A stretch of 44,657 nucleotides of DNA. It comes from Candidatus Peribacteria bacterium (GTDB lineage: Bacteria; Patescibacteria; JAEDAM01; Absconditabacterales; Absconditicoccaceae). Shown piece by piece: positions 10,675 to 21,300 of this stretch. The stretch is from assembly GCA_031288635.1 (NCBI GenBank), contig JAITQZ010000056.1, positions 1 through 44,657 of the forward strand. The letters are read 5' to 3'. The position numbers and the translations under genes were made by a program. How positions within the stretch are numbered: the first letter of the stretch is position 1; every line of letters begins with the position of its first letter. The notes beneath the pieces were generated by a model. It saw nothing but the letters and a program-made list of their open reading frames with translations, did no database searches and was not told where the DNA came from.

Positions 10675-11589
10675 TTATTTCTCCTGTAATTTCTTCATCA
10701 GTCCTTCAGCGTCAAATTCTGCTTGCTCTGCAGAAAATTCATCAAAAATGGTCGTCAGCTTTTCATAGGTCGGAGTCAAAAAGTGCATCTCCACCTCACG
10801 AAGTCCAGAATTTTGCAAGGTCTGTGAAAAAGCATTTTTTAGTGCTTCACTAGGGAGATGGTCTATCAAGAAATACAGCTTTTTTGTCTGATGAAGAGAT
10901 GATTTGATTTCTGCAGTCAAGTCAATCGTCAGCTTACTGAGGATAAACATATCCATAGGGGTCGCTTGTTCCTTGAGCAGTTCTCCCAATTGTAAAGCAG
11001 TAGCAAAATTTGCCCCTGTCGCAATTACGGTTCCCGCATCTCCTGAGAAGCCGTAGCCTTTCAAAGAGAGTACCTCCAACGATTGGAGCATTTCAGCACT
11101 AATAACCCCTATTTCCTCGGTCGAAAAAATACTTTCAGGAAAATGCTGATGGGGAATTCTGAGGTATTTTGCAAAAGGCTGTTCTAGAATGGTGAAAAAG
11201 TTCACTGCATCAATCGGTTCATATTTCGCGATATCATTTGGGAAAGCAGTCAAATCCTCTCTTTCAGGAGTCAGTTTTCTCCCAAAGCTCCCCATTCCCA
11301 CATAGAGATTGATAATCGTTAAATGGGAAAACTGTTTTACTAGAGGAATGATACTGGACACGGGAAGTTGTCCCAAGATTATCAAAGGATATTTCGTTTT
11401 ATGTAAGGCTTCTGACCAATATGAAAGGAGTGGCTGTTCTCCAGGTTTATTTGCTACGGTATATAAAGGAACGGGACTTTCTGGATACGAAAAATCACTC
11501 AATACCGCATCATACGGTAGATGTTTTTTCTCCAATTCTGCTAGAAACAGTGGAGACGTAGTATAACTGGTAAGATGAAAGGATTGCAT
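10675..11589 (-). CDS. Transketolase / E1-beta-like protein (pyrimidine-binding plus C-terminal domain), diverged
   Basis: A 304-aa protein starting 8 bases after the secY stop, so probably the last gene of rplO-secY. Residues ~85-150 carry INLYVGMGSFG and LTPEREDLTAFPN, which resemble the pyrimidine-binding half of transketolase-like enzymes. Residues ~150-290 have PFAKYLRIPHQ, SGDAGTVIATGANFATALQLGELL and a following FILSKLTIDL. This matches the pattern of the transketolase C-terminal domain (YLRL...TIIATGSMVATALEAAELL) seen in PDH E1-beta and in split transketolases. The usual Pyr-domain catalytic Glu region is not obvious, so activity is uncertain and a partner holding the thiamine-diphosphate domain would be needed. 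There are no in-frame UGAs. Confidence 0.5.
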   Translation of the reverse strand: MQSFHLTSYTTSPLFLAELEKKHLPYDAVLSDFSYPESPVPLYTVANKPGEQPLLSYWSEALHKTKYPLIILGQLPVSSIIPLVKQFSHLTIINLYVGMGSFGRKLTPEREDLTAFPNDIAKYEPIDAVNFFTILEQPFAKYLRIPHQHFPESIFSTEEIGVISAEMLQSLEVLSLKGYGFSGDAGTVIATGANFATALQLGELLKEQATPMDMFILSKLTIDLTAEIKSSLHQTKKLYFLIDHLPSEALKNAFSQTLQNSGLREVEMHFLTPTYEKLTTIFDEFSAEQAEFDAEGLMKKLQEK

Positions 11590-11597
11590 GCTATTAA

Positions 11598-12923
11598 CTA
11601 ATATTTTTCATATTTTGCCATTACCAAGTCTGTATCGACTTTGTTAATCAAATCTTGTACTACACCGACAATAATGATAATTCCAGACCCTGCCACGATG
11701 ATTGGCATTCCTCCTACGGACTGAGCAATATTTGTAATGAACGGAATTCGATTGAGAATATAGGTATAAATAGCGATAATTGCTAATCCCAATCCTCCTC
11801 GCAAACACAAGTGCATTAAGATACTATTGATGTATTGTGCAGTAGCTTTTCCCGGTCTAATACCTGGTACATATCCTCCTCTTTTTTGAATATTATCGGA
11901 AATTCTATCTGGAGAAAAGGTAATCAAAGTATACAGGAATGTAAACGCTACGATAAAGACGATATAAAAGAGAATTGCAATTCGTCCTGGATTTTGAGAA
12001 TAGATATTGAGATGGAGCCCAACTCGTTCTGCAATTGCCATCAGCTTTTGATTTGCTGGTTGGAACTGAGTAATCAGCTGAGAACAAAGATAAGGAAAGG
12101 AAACAAACGCCATTGCGAAGATAATTGGCACCATTCCTACGGGATTGAGCGGGATAGGTAAGATGGAAGATTGCTGCACTTTTCCAGATTTTGCGTAGAT
12201 AACTGGGATTTCTTTGGTAGATTTGAGAATAAAGATAGAAAGCAGAATGAGCACCAAAACGATTGCTACCATAAAGACGAGCACAGCTACTCGATTAGAC
12301 CCTGTCGTTAAACTGGTATATGCAGACTGCACAATTCCGGACACAATAGAAGCAAAAATCAGCATAGAAATTCCGTTAGAAATTCCTTTTTCGGTTATGA
12401 GTTCTCCCATTCGCATTAAGAGCATTGAACCTACGGAGAGTAAGAAAGCGGTCATTACAACAATTCCCATATTTCCTGTGTCAATTGCAGTACCTCCGAG
12501 CATAGAATTCATAATAAACACCATTCCTAATCCTTGCAGAAATGCCATTGGAAAGGTTAAATATCTCGTATACTGGTTAATTCTATTTTTCCCAGATTCG
12601 CCTTGTTCGGTTAATTCCTCTAGATGAGGAACCACGGAACTCAGAAGCTGTAGAATAATGGAAGCTGTAATATAAGGAGACACTCCAATCGCGATAATGG
12701 CGAAATTTGATAATGCTCCCCCCATCAACATAATGAGATATCCAAATCCTCCTGCTGCTCCAGCTTCAAAGGTACCTCCCATGAGGGCTTGCAAATCCAC
12801 AAACGGAATAGGAATAAAGACCAACAGTCTATACAAAGCAAGAATGAGCAACGTAAATCAGAGTTTTTTCATAATACTCTTGTTGGAAAAGATTTCTGTT
12901 GCTTTTCTGATGAATTTTTTCAT
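11598..12923 (-). CDS. secY: Protein translocase subunit SecY
   Basis: Central channel of the Sec translocon in the cytoplasmic membrane. 441 aa, the usual length, with ten hydrophobic segments. Landmarks are LALYRLLVFIPIPFVD in TM1, the plug region after GGTFEAG, SPYITASIILQLLSS in TM2, QYTRYLTFPMAFLQG, GNGIS-like KGISNGISMLIFA, PLNPVGMVPIIFA, and the C-terminal SQNPGRIA, ISDNIQKRGGYVPGIRPGKAT and VVQDLINKV. The ATG at 12923 is used because the single UGA (12858-12860, Gly in KKLGFTLLIL) joins the N-terminal helix to TM1. It is preceded by rplO, as in the bacterial spc operon, with a hairpin between them. Confidence 0.97.
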
Positions 12924-12954
12924 AGCAAAAGTCTGTTGAAACATAAAACAAAAC

Positions 12955-12978
12955 AGACGCTCTTTTGGCGTCTTTTTT
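12955..12978. terminator. Stem-loop with T-run between rplO and secY
   Basis: AGACGC (12955-12960) pairs with GCGTCT (12968-12973), and six T follow on the plus strand. On the minus strand, where the genes lie, the stem is followed by GTTTTGTTTT. It may reduce read-through into secY; it does not fit any plus-strand gene. Confidence 0.5.
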
Positions 12979-13425
12979 CTAACTAATTTTTCCACCTGCT
13001 TTTTCAATTTTTTCTATTGCTGATTTGGTGAATTTTTCGATACCGAGGAAGGTCAACGCTTTGGAGAGTTCCCCATTTCCGAGGATTTTTACCAATGCAG
13101 CAGTATTTTTGATATATCCTGCAGCTTTTAAGCTTTCTTTTGATACTTCAGAGGTGATACGAGCATCTTTGTCTAATGCAGAAACATTGATGACTTCGTA
13201 GGTATCTACCAATTTGTAGTATCTTTTGAACCCTTTTGCTTTTGGCATTCTCATCGTGATAGGAGTCTGTCCTCCTTCGAAAAATTGTGGAAGATGTACT
13301 CCGGCTCTCGCTTTCTGTCCTTTGTGTCCTTTTCCAGAATAGTTTCCTTTGGAGGCATTCCCTCTCCCGAGTTGTCTCGCAGGAGCTTTGTAGCCTTTGG
13401 AGCGTTGTAATTCGTGTAATTTCAT
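12979..13425 (-). CDS. rplO: 50S ribosomal protein L15
   Basis: 148 aa, a typical L15. The N-terminal extension is glycine- and lysine-rich (RQLGRGNASKGNYSGKGHKGQKARAG), followed by FEGGQTPITMRMPKAKGF. The C-terminal globular domain has NVSALDKDA and LVKILGNGELSKALTF, ending in AIEKIEKAGGKI. It is a late-assembly 50S protein. Its place directly before secY matches the spc operon, although the other spc genes are not beside it here. There are no UGA codons. Confidence 0.97.
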   Translation of the reverse strand: MKLHELQRSKGYKAPARQLGRGNASKGNYSGKGHKGQKARAGVHLPQFFEGGQTPITMRMPKAKGFKRYYKLVDTYEVINVSALDKDARITSEVSKESLKAAGYIKNTAALVKILGNGELSKALTFLGIEKFTKSAIEKIEKAGGKIS

Positions 13426-13524
13426 TGAGATACATAAGATAAATAGTAAAAAATCTGATTACAAATATGCACGAGCTTATCTATTTGCTAAGGTTTTTCA
13501 AGAGGAAATACGAAAACACTGCTT

Positions 13525-14547
13525 TTATTTTTGAAATCCGCATTTCTGGAGCAGAGCAAGTAGCTTTTCATTTTGTTTGAGGATGTCCAAATTCTCAGGC
13601 GTATCGATAAACAGGAGGTAGGAAGCGATGTTTTTGTCTCCGTAGTTCACTTTTAATAAGGCAAGCCCCGTCGAAGCGGTAGTCTGCAAAAAGATTTTCC
13701 TTTCACCGTCCAGTACCTGAATCTTTTCCGGAGCAGCAATAAGTAGTTCAGAACCTCCTGAAATCGTAATCGGAGCAGACAGAAAAAGTCCTCCTCCTGC
13801 TTTTTTAGTGATGGTAAGGGTAGCGATATGTTGAGGCTCCATAAATCCACAGGTTATTCCACTGAGAAGAATATCCTTTGCTGAAAGGTAAATATTGGGA
13901 ATTGTCGTATCATTTTTCCCAGCTAATTTCGTGGTTGTTTCCAGAAATACAATAGGGTCCAACGTTGCCGCTCTCACCTTTGCGAAACAGGTACCTTCGT
14001 TTACAATTTCATCAATCGTCCCTTGACAGTCTTTGGGGAAAAACGGGTGGTTATCATCCTGATTTCTTTCTAGCTGAAAATGGAGATGAGGACCTGTTGC
14101 ATTTCCTGTATCACCGACTTCACCAATTTTTTCTCCTTCAGAGACTGCTTGTCCTACTTTTACCGCCAAAGATGAAAGATGTGCATAGGTCGAAAAAAGG
14201 AATTGTCCATTTCGCTCGTGTTTGATAACGATTACCTTTCCTCGGTCACCCCTTTCGTCCGCCACAATGACGGTACCGGAGGCTATCGCGGAGACAGCAG
14301 TTCCGCTTTTAGCGACAATATCTATTCCTTGGTGGGAACCAATTCCCACATCTCGTCCGTCGAAATAGGTACTCAGTCGAAGCATAGAATAGGTAGAGCG
14401 ATAGGAGGAAAAATTTCTATATGAAAAATAGTCAGCATTCTGGATTTGAGGAAGGTCTGCTAAAGGATAGCTCCGTGCTGCGGTGAAGGAGGAAGAGAAG
14501 AAGCAGAGCAGAGAAAAGAAGGAAAGCAGAAGAAAAAAACGTTTCAT
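13525..14547 (-). CDS. Secreted M23-family peptidase (LytM-like)
   Basis: 340 aa with a signal peptide (MKRFFLLLSFFSLLCFF, then SSSFTAARS). The M23 zinc domain spans ~75-185, with the metal ligands in HQGIDI (His and Asp) and HLHFQLER (HxH), and YAHLSSLAVKVGQAV and GDTGNATGPHLHF around them. These enzymes cut peptide cross-bridges in peptidoglycan. The C-terminal ~150 residues are a beta-rich domain of unknown type. It acts outside the membrane, probably in wall remodelling. No UGA is used. Confidence 0.92.
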   Translation of the reverse strand: MKRFFLLLSFFSLLCFFSSSFTAARSYPLADLPQIQNADYFSYRNFSSYRSTYSMLRLSTYFDGRDVGIGSHQGIDIVAKSGTAVSAIASGTVIVADERGDRGKVIVIKHERNGQFLFSTYAHLSSLAVKVGQAVSEGEKIGEVGDTGNATGPHLHFQLERNQDDNHPFFPKDCQGTIDEIVNEGTCFAKVRAATLDPIVFLETTTKLAGKNDTTIPNIYLSAKDILLSGITCGFMEPQHIATLTITKKAGGGLFLSAPITISGGSELLIAAPEKIQVLDGERKIFLQTTASTGLALLKVNYGDKNIASYLLFIDTPENLDILKQNEKLLALLQKCGFQK

Positions 14548-14751
14548 TTTGGAGAATTGGGTATAGAAAAGTAAAGGAAGGACAGGGGATTTCTTTTGTC
14601 CAAGGGAAGTAATAGTATATTTGAATTCTTCACGATTTCAAGGGAAAACGCTATGAAAAAATCTCTTTTTTGAAAGTGTTTTCAGAGCTTGCGAGAAGAA
14701 GTTCTTGGGTTGTTTGAGATTGATATAGATGTCTTTCATAGGCGATAAAAT

Positions 14752-14798
14752 GACTATTACAATGATGTAATAGTCAGTATAATGATTTTTATTATACT
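14752..14798 (-). terminator. Double hairpin after the MacB-like permease
   Basis: Downstream of the permease stop on the minus strand are ATTATACT/AGTATAAT (14798-14791/14783-14776) and then GACTATTAC/GTAATAGTC (14775-14767/14760-14752, palindromic arms around a 6-nt loop). Only short T-runs follow, so it could be a terminator or an mRNA 3'-end stabiliser. Confidence 0.5.
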
Positions 14799-14812
14799 AT
14801 TTTTTATCTACT

Positions 14813-16036
14813 CTACTCATATCTCAAAGCGTCAATCACTTGCAAGTTTGCTGCTCTTCTCGCTGGAAGTATCCCAAAAATAATTCCTGTGATTGAAGTA
14901 ATCACTAATGCTATTCCAACAATATCCGGTGTAATTAAGGCAGAAAGCTGCATCGACTCTCCATATTTATTGATAAGAAATTCTGCTCCATAACTCAGAA
15001 CGATAGCGATACCTCCCCCCAAGAGCGTAACAAAAATACTTTCCACGAGAAACTGTAAAACAATATCTGTTTTCAAAGCACCAACCGCTTTACGAATTCA
15101 GATTTCTTTGGTTCTTTCTGTCACCGATACCAACATAATATTCATCACTCCAATTCCTCCTACAAGCAAAGAAATGGAACCAATCGCCAAAAGGAGGTAG
15201 TTCATCGTTTGCTGTTGCTGTTTCATCTCGTCAATATATTTGGAAAAACTATCTATTTGAAACGGTAAACTTGAAATATGGTCTACCCCATAATATTTCA
15301 TCAATACATACGAAAGCCTCTTTTGCCGCAACTGATTATCTTCATTTACGGGGAGATAGATAGCAAGATTAGAGATATCACTCTGATTGGGAAATTTTTC
15401 TACGAATGTTTGATAAGGAATTCGTGCTTCATAACTTTTCCAATCATTTCAGCTTTCACGAGGGACTTTTTTTATAACGCCTACAATTGCAAAAATCTTT
15501 CCGTCAATCTCCACTTTTTCTCCAATAGGACTATTCTTTTTGGGGAAATAATACGTATATAAATCTTCACTAATAATCGCTACTAATTCTGAGTTTTCTA
15601 TTTGTGTTTTTGTAAAAAATGAACCATAAAGCAGCTCTCTATCATTATTCTTAAATCGGCTCTCGGGGATTCCATAATAACTCATTCCCTCATTTCCTCC
15701 CCACTGATTCTTGATGGGAAGCTGCGTATAGCCATTGGCTTGATAACTCACTCTTTGATGGAGGAGAGGAAAGACGTTTTCTATATACTTCACCGTATCC
15801 AGCGTAATTTGTACCGGTTTTTTGCCATCTCCTCATCACGTTTTATATATCTGAATTTGGTTTTTTGCGAGTTCTCCTAGACTATCCATCAGCTTTTTTT
15901 CTGCTCCTTTTCAAATTCCCAGCATCACCACCACAGAAACAATTCCGATGACAATTCCTAGAATACTGAGAAATGACCTTAGTGGATTTCCTCTAATGGT
16001 ATTTCGTGCATCTTTGAAATATTGTCGAATATTCAT
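14813..16036 (-). CDS. ABC transporter permease, MacB/FtsX type
   Basis: 407 aa, ATG 16036 to TAG 14813. Order: TM1 at ~residues 20-45 (RSFLSILGIVIGIVSVVVMLGIGKG), a ~220-residue periplasmic MacB_PCD-like domain, and three C-terminal TMs. Before the second TM is LLLAIGSISLLVGGIGVMNIMLVSVTER; after it ERTKEIGIRKAVGA; the end is DALRYE. The UGA at 15098-15100 is the Gly of TKEIGIRKA, nearly invariant in this family. Others lie at 15449 and 15833-15838 (two in a row). No ATPase gene is adjacent, so the partner must be encoded elsewhere. The substrate is unknown; macrolide or lipoprotein export are the family's usual roles. Confidence 0.9.
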
Positions 16037-16119
16037 ATCAGAAAAAAGGAGAAATGAAAAATATGGTATAAAAGTACAACGAAAATACCAAGAAAATGTG
16101 ACAGTACTTCTAAGGTATC

Positions 16120-16743
16120 TTATCTTTTCTCTCCTGTAAACAGATGCTGCGTTGCGAAAAATTTTTCAAATAAGGCTACTTTTTTATCATACCAATCCAA
16201 GGTTTTGTCGACTACCTTCAAATCCGCGTGATGGTCATAGAAATAATGTATCATTTCTTTTGCTTTGGTATAGGAATGTTCAAGCATATGAAGCTGAATG
16301 AGATTATAAATCACTTCCGCATCTAGATTATTCATCTCAAACGCATCTTTGAGATAGATAATTCCTTTTTCACGATTGCCATATCGGTATTCACATAGTC
16401 CATAGCAACGAATAATCTCGTGATTATCTCCGTTCGTCAAATCCAAGGCTTTCTTCAAAATCTCTCTGGCTTCTTTTCGGTTATTTTTCTCCATTTCGAG
16501 AATTCCTTTAATATAGAGTCCGAGGGGGTCGTTTTTCTTTTGGGTATTGAGAAAATCCACCGCTTTGTCCGCTTTATCGATTTCGTTTTGGCGATAATGA
16601 ATATCAGCAATTTGGAGCAATGCCTCTTCATTACTTGGGTCTTTTGCCAAGATGAGGTTTATTTTTCTAATTGCTTCATCAAATTTCTCTGAGTCTTTGA
16701 GTGCTTCAATTTCATCGAGGAGTTCTTCGGGGATATAGGTCAT
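16120..16743 (-). CDS. TPR-repeat protein
   Basis: 207 aa, soluble, all-helical. Tetratricopeptide signatures occur in tandem: DEAIRKINLILAKDPSNEEALLQIADIHYRQNE, then LGLYIKGILEMEKNNRKEA, HEIIRCYGLCEYRYGN and LDAEVIYNLIQLHMLEH. It probably acts as a protein-interaction scaffold and is followed by the MacB-like permease, 83 bp downstream on the same strand, so the two may be co-transcribed. A TATACT promoter lies at 16778-16805. There are no UGA codons. The partner is unknown. Confidence 0.8.
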   Translation of the reverse strand: MTYIPEELLDEIEALKDSEKFDEAIRKINLILAKDPSNEEALLQIADIHYRQNEIDKADKAVDFLNTQKKNDPLGLYIKGILEMEKNNRKEAREILKKALDLTNGDNHEIIRCYGLCEYRYGNREKGIIYLKDAFEMNNLDAEVIYNLIQLHMLEHSYTKAKEMIHYFYDHHADLKVVDKTLDWYDKKVALFEKFFATQHLFTGEKR

Positions 16744-16777
16744 AGGAATAAGAGGAAAGATAAAAGTTTCTTTTTTA

Positions 16778-16805
16778 AGTATAGCCGAAAGAAAAAAAAA
16801 AGCAA
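16778..16805 (-). promoter_or_regulatory. Promoter of the TPR gene
   Basis: Minus-strand TTGCTT (16805-16800), 16-bp spacer, TATACT (16783-16778), 34 bp before the ATG. Confidence 0.5.
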
Positions 16806-16933
16806 AAAAATTCTGCCTTCTATCACGTTTTGAACTTTACATTTTTCGGATAGTAGTAATTTTTGAGGGAATACCCATAAAGTCCTGTAGATATAGGTTG
16901 CATTTTACTACCCTTTTTTTAGAATAGGTTTTA

Positions 16934-17662
16934 ATGTATCAACTCTTTATCGTTGACCATCTTCAAAAAAAAGGAAATCAGATTTTTTTGCCTGATGTGC
17001 CGGAGCTTCTTTTTCAGTTGAGGAATGTTTTGAGAGCTAAACTTGGCGATACCCTCTTTGTACAGCCCGAAAGCTGAGTAGTGAGATATGGGGTTACCCT
17101 CACCCATCGAACTGATACCCAATTGGAAGGAGAAATCGTGAAGGAAGAAGAGAGGGACATTGAAGGACTGCTGAATATTTGTATGCTTATTGCGATGCCT
17201 AATAAACGAGAAAAAGCTGAACTCATCGTTCAAAAACTCTCTGAAATTGGGATTGACCAGCTGCTCTTTCGGCCTGCAGAGAGAAGTATTTTGAAGAGGG
17301 AAAGTTTCCAGAAAAAAGAAGAAAGGTTGATAAAAATTGCTAAAGAAGCTGTAGAGCAGTCTCGATGACGAAGGGTGCCGAAGATTGCACGATGTGAGAA
17401 AATCTGTGAAGTGTGTGAAGGAAAAACTCCCATTGTTTTCGACCTCCCACCCGTAGTGGACTCCCCTGCTAAGGGAAGGGGGCACGTAGTGCCGGAGGGA
17501 GTTGCCAACCAACAACTCCTTTGAATTATCTGACCCGAAGGAGGACTTACTCCGAGAGACTATGAAAACTTTTCTGCAGCACCAGTACGGGGACTTGGAG
17601 AGACGGTACTCAGGATGGAAACTGCAGCGATTGTCGGAGCGTGGCTACTAAAGCACTCCTAA
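16934..17662 (+). CDS. rsmE: 16S rRNA (uracil1498-N3)-methyltransferase
   Basis: Methylates N3 of U1498 in 16S rRNA using SAM, in the cytoplasm. 242 aa, ATG 16934 to TAA 17660. The N-terminal PUA-like part includes LFQLRNVLRAKLGDTL. The SPOUT domain has NKREKAELIVQKLSEIGI, RPAERSI, AKEAVEQSGRRVPKI, IIGPEGGLTPRDYE, and GLGETVLRMETAAI at the knot. UGA occurs at 17075, 17366, 17522 and 17531; those at 17366 (EQSG) and 17531 (IIGPEGG) fall on family-conserved glycines. About 17 extra residues before IIGPEGG are coded by a palindromic insertion (17443-17510). nusB follows. Confidence 0.93.
17443..17510. repeat. Palindromic element inserted in frame in rsmE
   Basis: Nested inverted repeats: ACTCCC (17460-17465) with GGGAGT (17497-17502) outside, GGCAC/GTGCC (17481-17485/17489-17493) inside. 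It codes a PPVVDSPAKGRGHVVPEGV-like loop just before the conserved SAM-knot motif, where other RsmE proteins have no such stretch. Confidence 0.65.
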
Positions 17663-17750
17663 AAAAACACTGGCAAAATTCTTACAAATCTGTATAGTGA
17701 ATAAAGACAAGACTTGTCCTTCTACCAGCATTTTATTTTCTCTTTTTCCA

Positions 17751-18326
17751 ATGCAAATCCTTCACAGAATTAATTCCCGCAAACTTTTGCTCTCTTATCT
17801 CTATCAATACTGCTTTTTCTCCAAGCTGGCAACTTCGGCAGAGTATGCAAGCGGGCATACCAAAATCCCTCAGCTGGAGCAGAAAGACCCGTTTTTTGAT
17901 GAAGAATTTTTAGCGAATTTACAGCAACTGCGAGCATCTTCAGCGAGAGAAGGGGAACTTTTTCAAGCGAAACTCACTGAATTACTGGCTACCTCGATGG
18001 AAGAGGAAGTGCCGTATTATTTGAAGCACTTTTTTGATAAGTGGACGGACAAGGATTTGGATATGGAGTATCTTTTCAAGGTGGGGGCGAAGTTTCCGCA
18101 GTATGTGAAAGAAATAGAAACCTTAGTTAATCAGTATACACAAACTTTTTCTTATGCCCAGATGGACGTGGTAGACCAAGCACTTTTTCTGCTAGGATAT
18201 ACGGAGCATAAAACTCTGGCTACTCCAAAAGAGATTGTGATTAACGAGATGATTGAACTCGCAAAAAGATATTCCGATGATGGAGCACCAAAGCTGATTA
18301 ATGCTGTGATGGACAAGGTGTTGTAA
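17751..18326 (+). CDS. nusB: Transcription antitermination protein NusB
   Basis: 191 aa from the ATG at 17751, which begins MQILHRINSRKLLLSYLYQY, the usual NusB N-terminal helix; an in-frame start 54 bases upstream would add unrelated residues. The C-terminal part is diagnostic: VDQALFLLGYTEHKT, ATPKEIVINEMIELAKRYS and DGAPKLINAVMDKVL. The protein is longer than E. coli NusB (139 aa), with a helical expansion at ~35-110. NusB joins NusE (S10) on boxA RNA to prevent premature termination of rRNA operons. It lies 88 bp after rsmE. Confidence 0.93.
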   Translation: MQILHRINSRKLLLSYLYQYCFFSKLATSAEYASGHTKIPQLEQKDPFFDEEFLANLQQLRASSAREGELFQAKLTELLATSMEEEVPYYLKHFFDKWTDKDLDMEYLFKVGAKFPQYVKEIETLVNQYTQTFSYAQMDVVDQALFLLGYTEHKTLATPKEIVINEMIELAKRYSDDGAPKLINAVMDKVL

Positions 18327-18336
18327 GTGGTGTTTG

Positions 18337-21300
18337 TTATTTGCTGTCTATGCTTTTTAGGAGCATTAAGAGGATATTTCCTCTCAGCTCTAACATTTCA
18401 GGCTGCGTGATAGCTTTCATAATGCCTGCGTTTTTCAATGCTTGAAGGTGTCTACTGTAATAAGTTTCATCACCCGGTTGGGTAGCATAGGTTGTCCCTC
18501 GTAAGAGTCTGGAAAGGATGGTACCTACTTCGGCTCTGGTGATGGTTCTGGCTGGGAAGAATTCCTCTTGAACTCCAATCCCGTCTCCGTGCATTCCCAT
18601 TAGTCCTAATTGGCAAGACTCAACAACATATGGTTGTAAGTCAAGGTTTGCCAAAGAAAGGTCAGTAAATTGAGAACAGCCTACTTTTGCTGTATCAGGA
18701 GTTTTGTGGAGAAGTTTCCTAGCAAAGGTGGAAATCATTTTTGCCATTTCCGCTCTGATAATTGCATCGGAGATTCTGGCTGCTTCATAGGTGTCTGCGG
18801 TGGTGATTCCATATCCTTTTGCCCATTCGTAGGCGGTATGATAGATGGAGGTACTATTAGAAGTATCAGCTACTCAATGCTCAGTTGTTCATTCGGAGCT
18901 TCCCCCTTTAGGAAAGGGGGTGGTTCAACAGTCGTCATCGTAATAACTTGAGCTAAAATCACCATCTGGGCAGGTGTCTTTTTTCAAAGTCACACTTCCT
19001 CCACCTCATCCAGACGGTTTACCCACAACATGAATTGTTCTCGTCAGTATATTCCCTGTATTTCCGCTCGTATCCACATAACTATATTTCAATGTATAGC
19101 TTCCTGCCAGATTGTAATGCACTATTCCACTACCATATACTATTCCTGTTCCATCATAATTATCCATTCGTTCCGCTCCTTCATCTTGGTAAGTTTGCGG
19201 TACTTCAAGGGTAATCTCTCCACTTCCGTTTAAAGTCAAAATTGGAGTAGTCGTATCTCTCACGATTACGGTTCTGGTCACACTTCCCGTATTATTTGCA
19301 CTATCTATCGCGGTATAATACACATAGTATACGCCTATCTGATTACTATTCACGTTTCCACTATCTATAGTTACTTGCAAATTCCCATCTACTGCATCAT
19401 TTGCGGTTGCTCCTAATTCTACATAGGGAGTTTTTACTTCCAAGTACTGCGGATTCGCTCCACTTAAGGTCACTATTGGAGCTGTTCCATCGGTTACGTT
19501 TACGGTTCTTATTACTTCATCTGCTCCGTTTCTTTCACTATCTGTCGCATTATAGTAAAGATAATACGTACCTACTACTACTGTGTTCACCGTTCCACTT
19601 ATCACTAATTTGTTTTGAATCGCTGTATCATAATTGTCGGTCACTGTCGCTCCACTTTCTATATAAGCGGCACCTACTTCCAAATTCACGGGATTTTCTC
19701 CGTTCAACGTGATTACTGGTTTGGTAGTATCTCTCACGATTACGGTTCTTGTTATACTTCACGTATTCCCTGCACTATCTACTGCGGTATAGTATACGCT
19801 ATAGCTGCCAGTTTGGTTCATATTCACGTTTCCACTATTGATGGTTACTGCTACGGTTCCCTCTATTGCATCATTTGCGGTTGCTCCTAATTCTCTATAG
19901 GCTGTTTTTACCTCTAAATATTGAGGATTATCCCCACTTAAGGTCACAATTGGAGCAACGTTATCTATGTTATTAAAGGTTATGCTCGCAGTTGCTCTAT
20001 TTCCTACTGCATCTCTTATTGCTACCTGTAAATTGGTTTGATTAGTAGTATATGCTCCGGTATTGCTTGATTGTCGGGTGGTTCCTCCATTAAAACTATA
20101 AGCACTCGTTGGATGAAGTCCACTTTCTCCTACTCCATCACTTCCTGTTATGGTCACAACTACGCTTCCGTTTGTTGAATGAGTTGGAGAATAACTTACA
20201 CTAATTGTTGGTGGGGTTTTGTCTATTCGGGTTACTTCTGCTGTCTTGCTTCCTGTATTTCCATACGTATCTTGGAATTGAAAGGTGAAGCTTCTGTTTG
20301 TTGTGAAGGTGTAGGTAGTTCATGAACCCCCCTGCCCCCCTTCGTAAGGGGGGAGAACTGTGATTGGTTTATTACATCCTGTTAGAGTTGCCGTCACGTT
20401 TTGGTTGGTCGCTACTGGTGGCTGATACGTGAGTTCACAACTGAGAGAGATTTTGTTTTGTACCGTGACATTAGCAGTAGTTTGTGCAGTATTTCCATAA
20501 ATGTCTCTAATTGTGACGGTAATCGTGGCGGTTCCGTGAGATTTTCCTTCTAGGAGTCCGTTTGTGTCTACACTTACTATGCTTGTATTACTACTGGTTC
20601 GGACAATTCCACTAGTAGGTGCTTGGATTGTATTAAAGAAGGAAGGGAGAAGCGTAGCAAGGAGTTGTTCGGTAGGGTTTGAACCCGTGCTGATGATAAG
20701 CAGTGTTATCCCTGTTTTGTTGAGGATGACAGAGAGTTGAGAAGAGGGAGTATAAGCCAGTACTCCTGCATTCACGGTTTTGGAACTTGTTGTCGTAGGG
20801 TTGATATTGGTGACTGTTCAGCTATTGACTCCTATATATTCAACGGTAGAGTTTTTTGTTAGGTCAGAAGTGTTTCCTTTGATAGTAAAATATTGGGAGG
20901 GAGTCTTGAGTGCATTAAAATCTACCTTGTAGTTTCCATTTCCTAGATTGGAGAAGGCATAAGCTCCCGTTGAACTCGTAGTAGTTCCCGTGAACAAGAG
21001 ATAATTCGCTCCACTGAGGAGGTAGAGATTGATGGTTTTGTTGGTTATTGGGGTATCTGTTCCACTGAAGATTCCGTCTCCATCGGTATCTGTGAAGGCA
21101 AGTCCTCTGATTTCTCCAATTTGAAGTACTGCTCCGACTCTCGTACCGTTCGCCCATCAGGCTGAGCCTGCCTCAAAGTAATAGTAGGGCATAAAGTCAT
21201 TGACAGCTCCAAGTTTGGAAGGAGTAGCTGCGACAGAAGCATTGTCTTCATCTACGACATAGTCGAAGGTAATGACAGCTTTCTCTCCAGGTTGTATACC

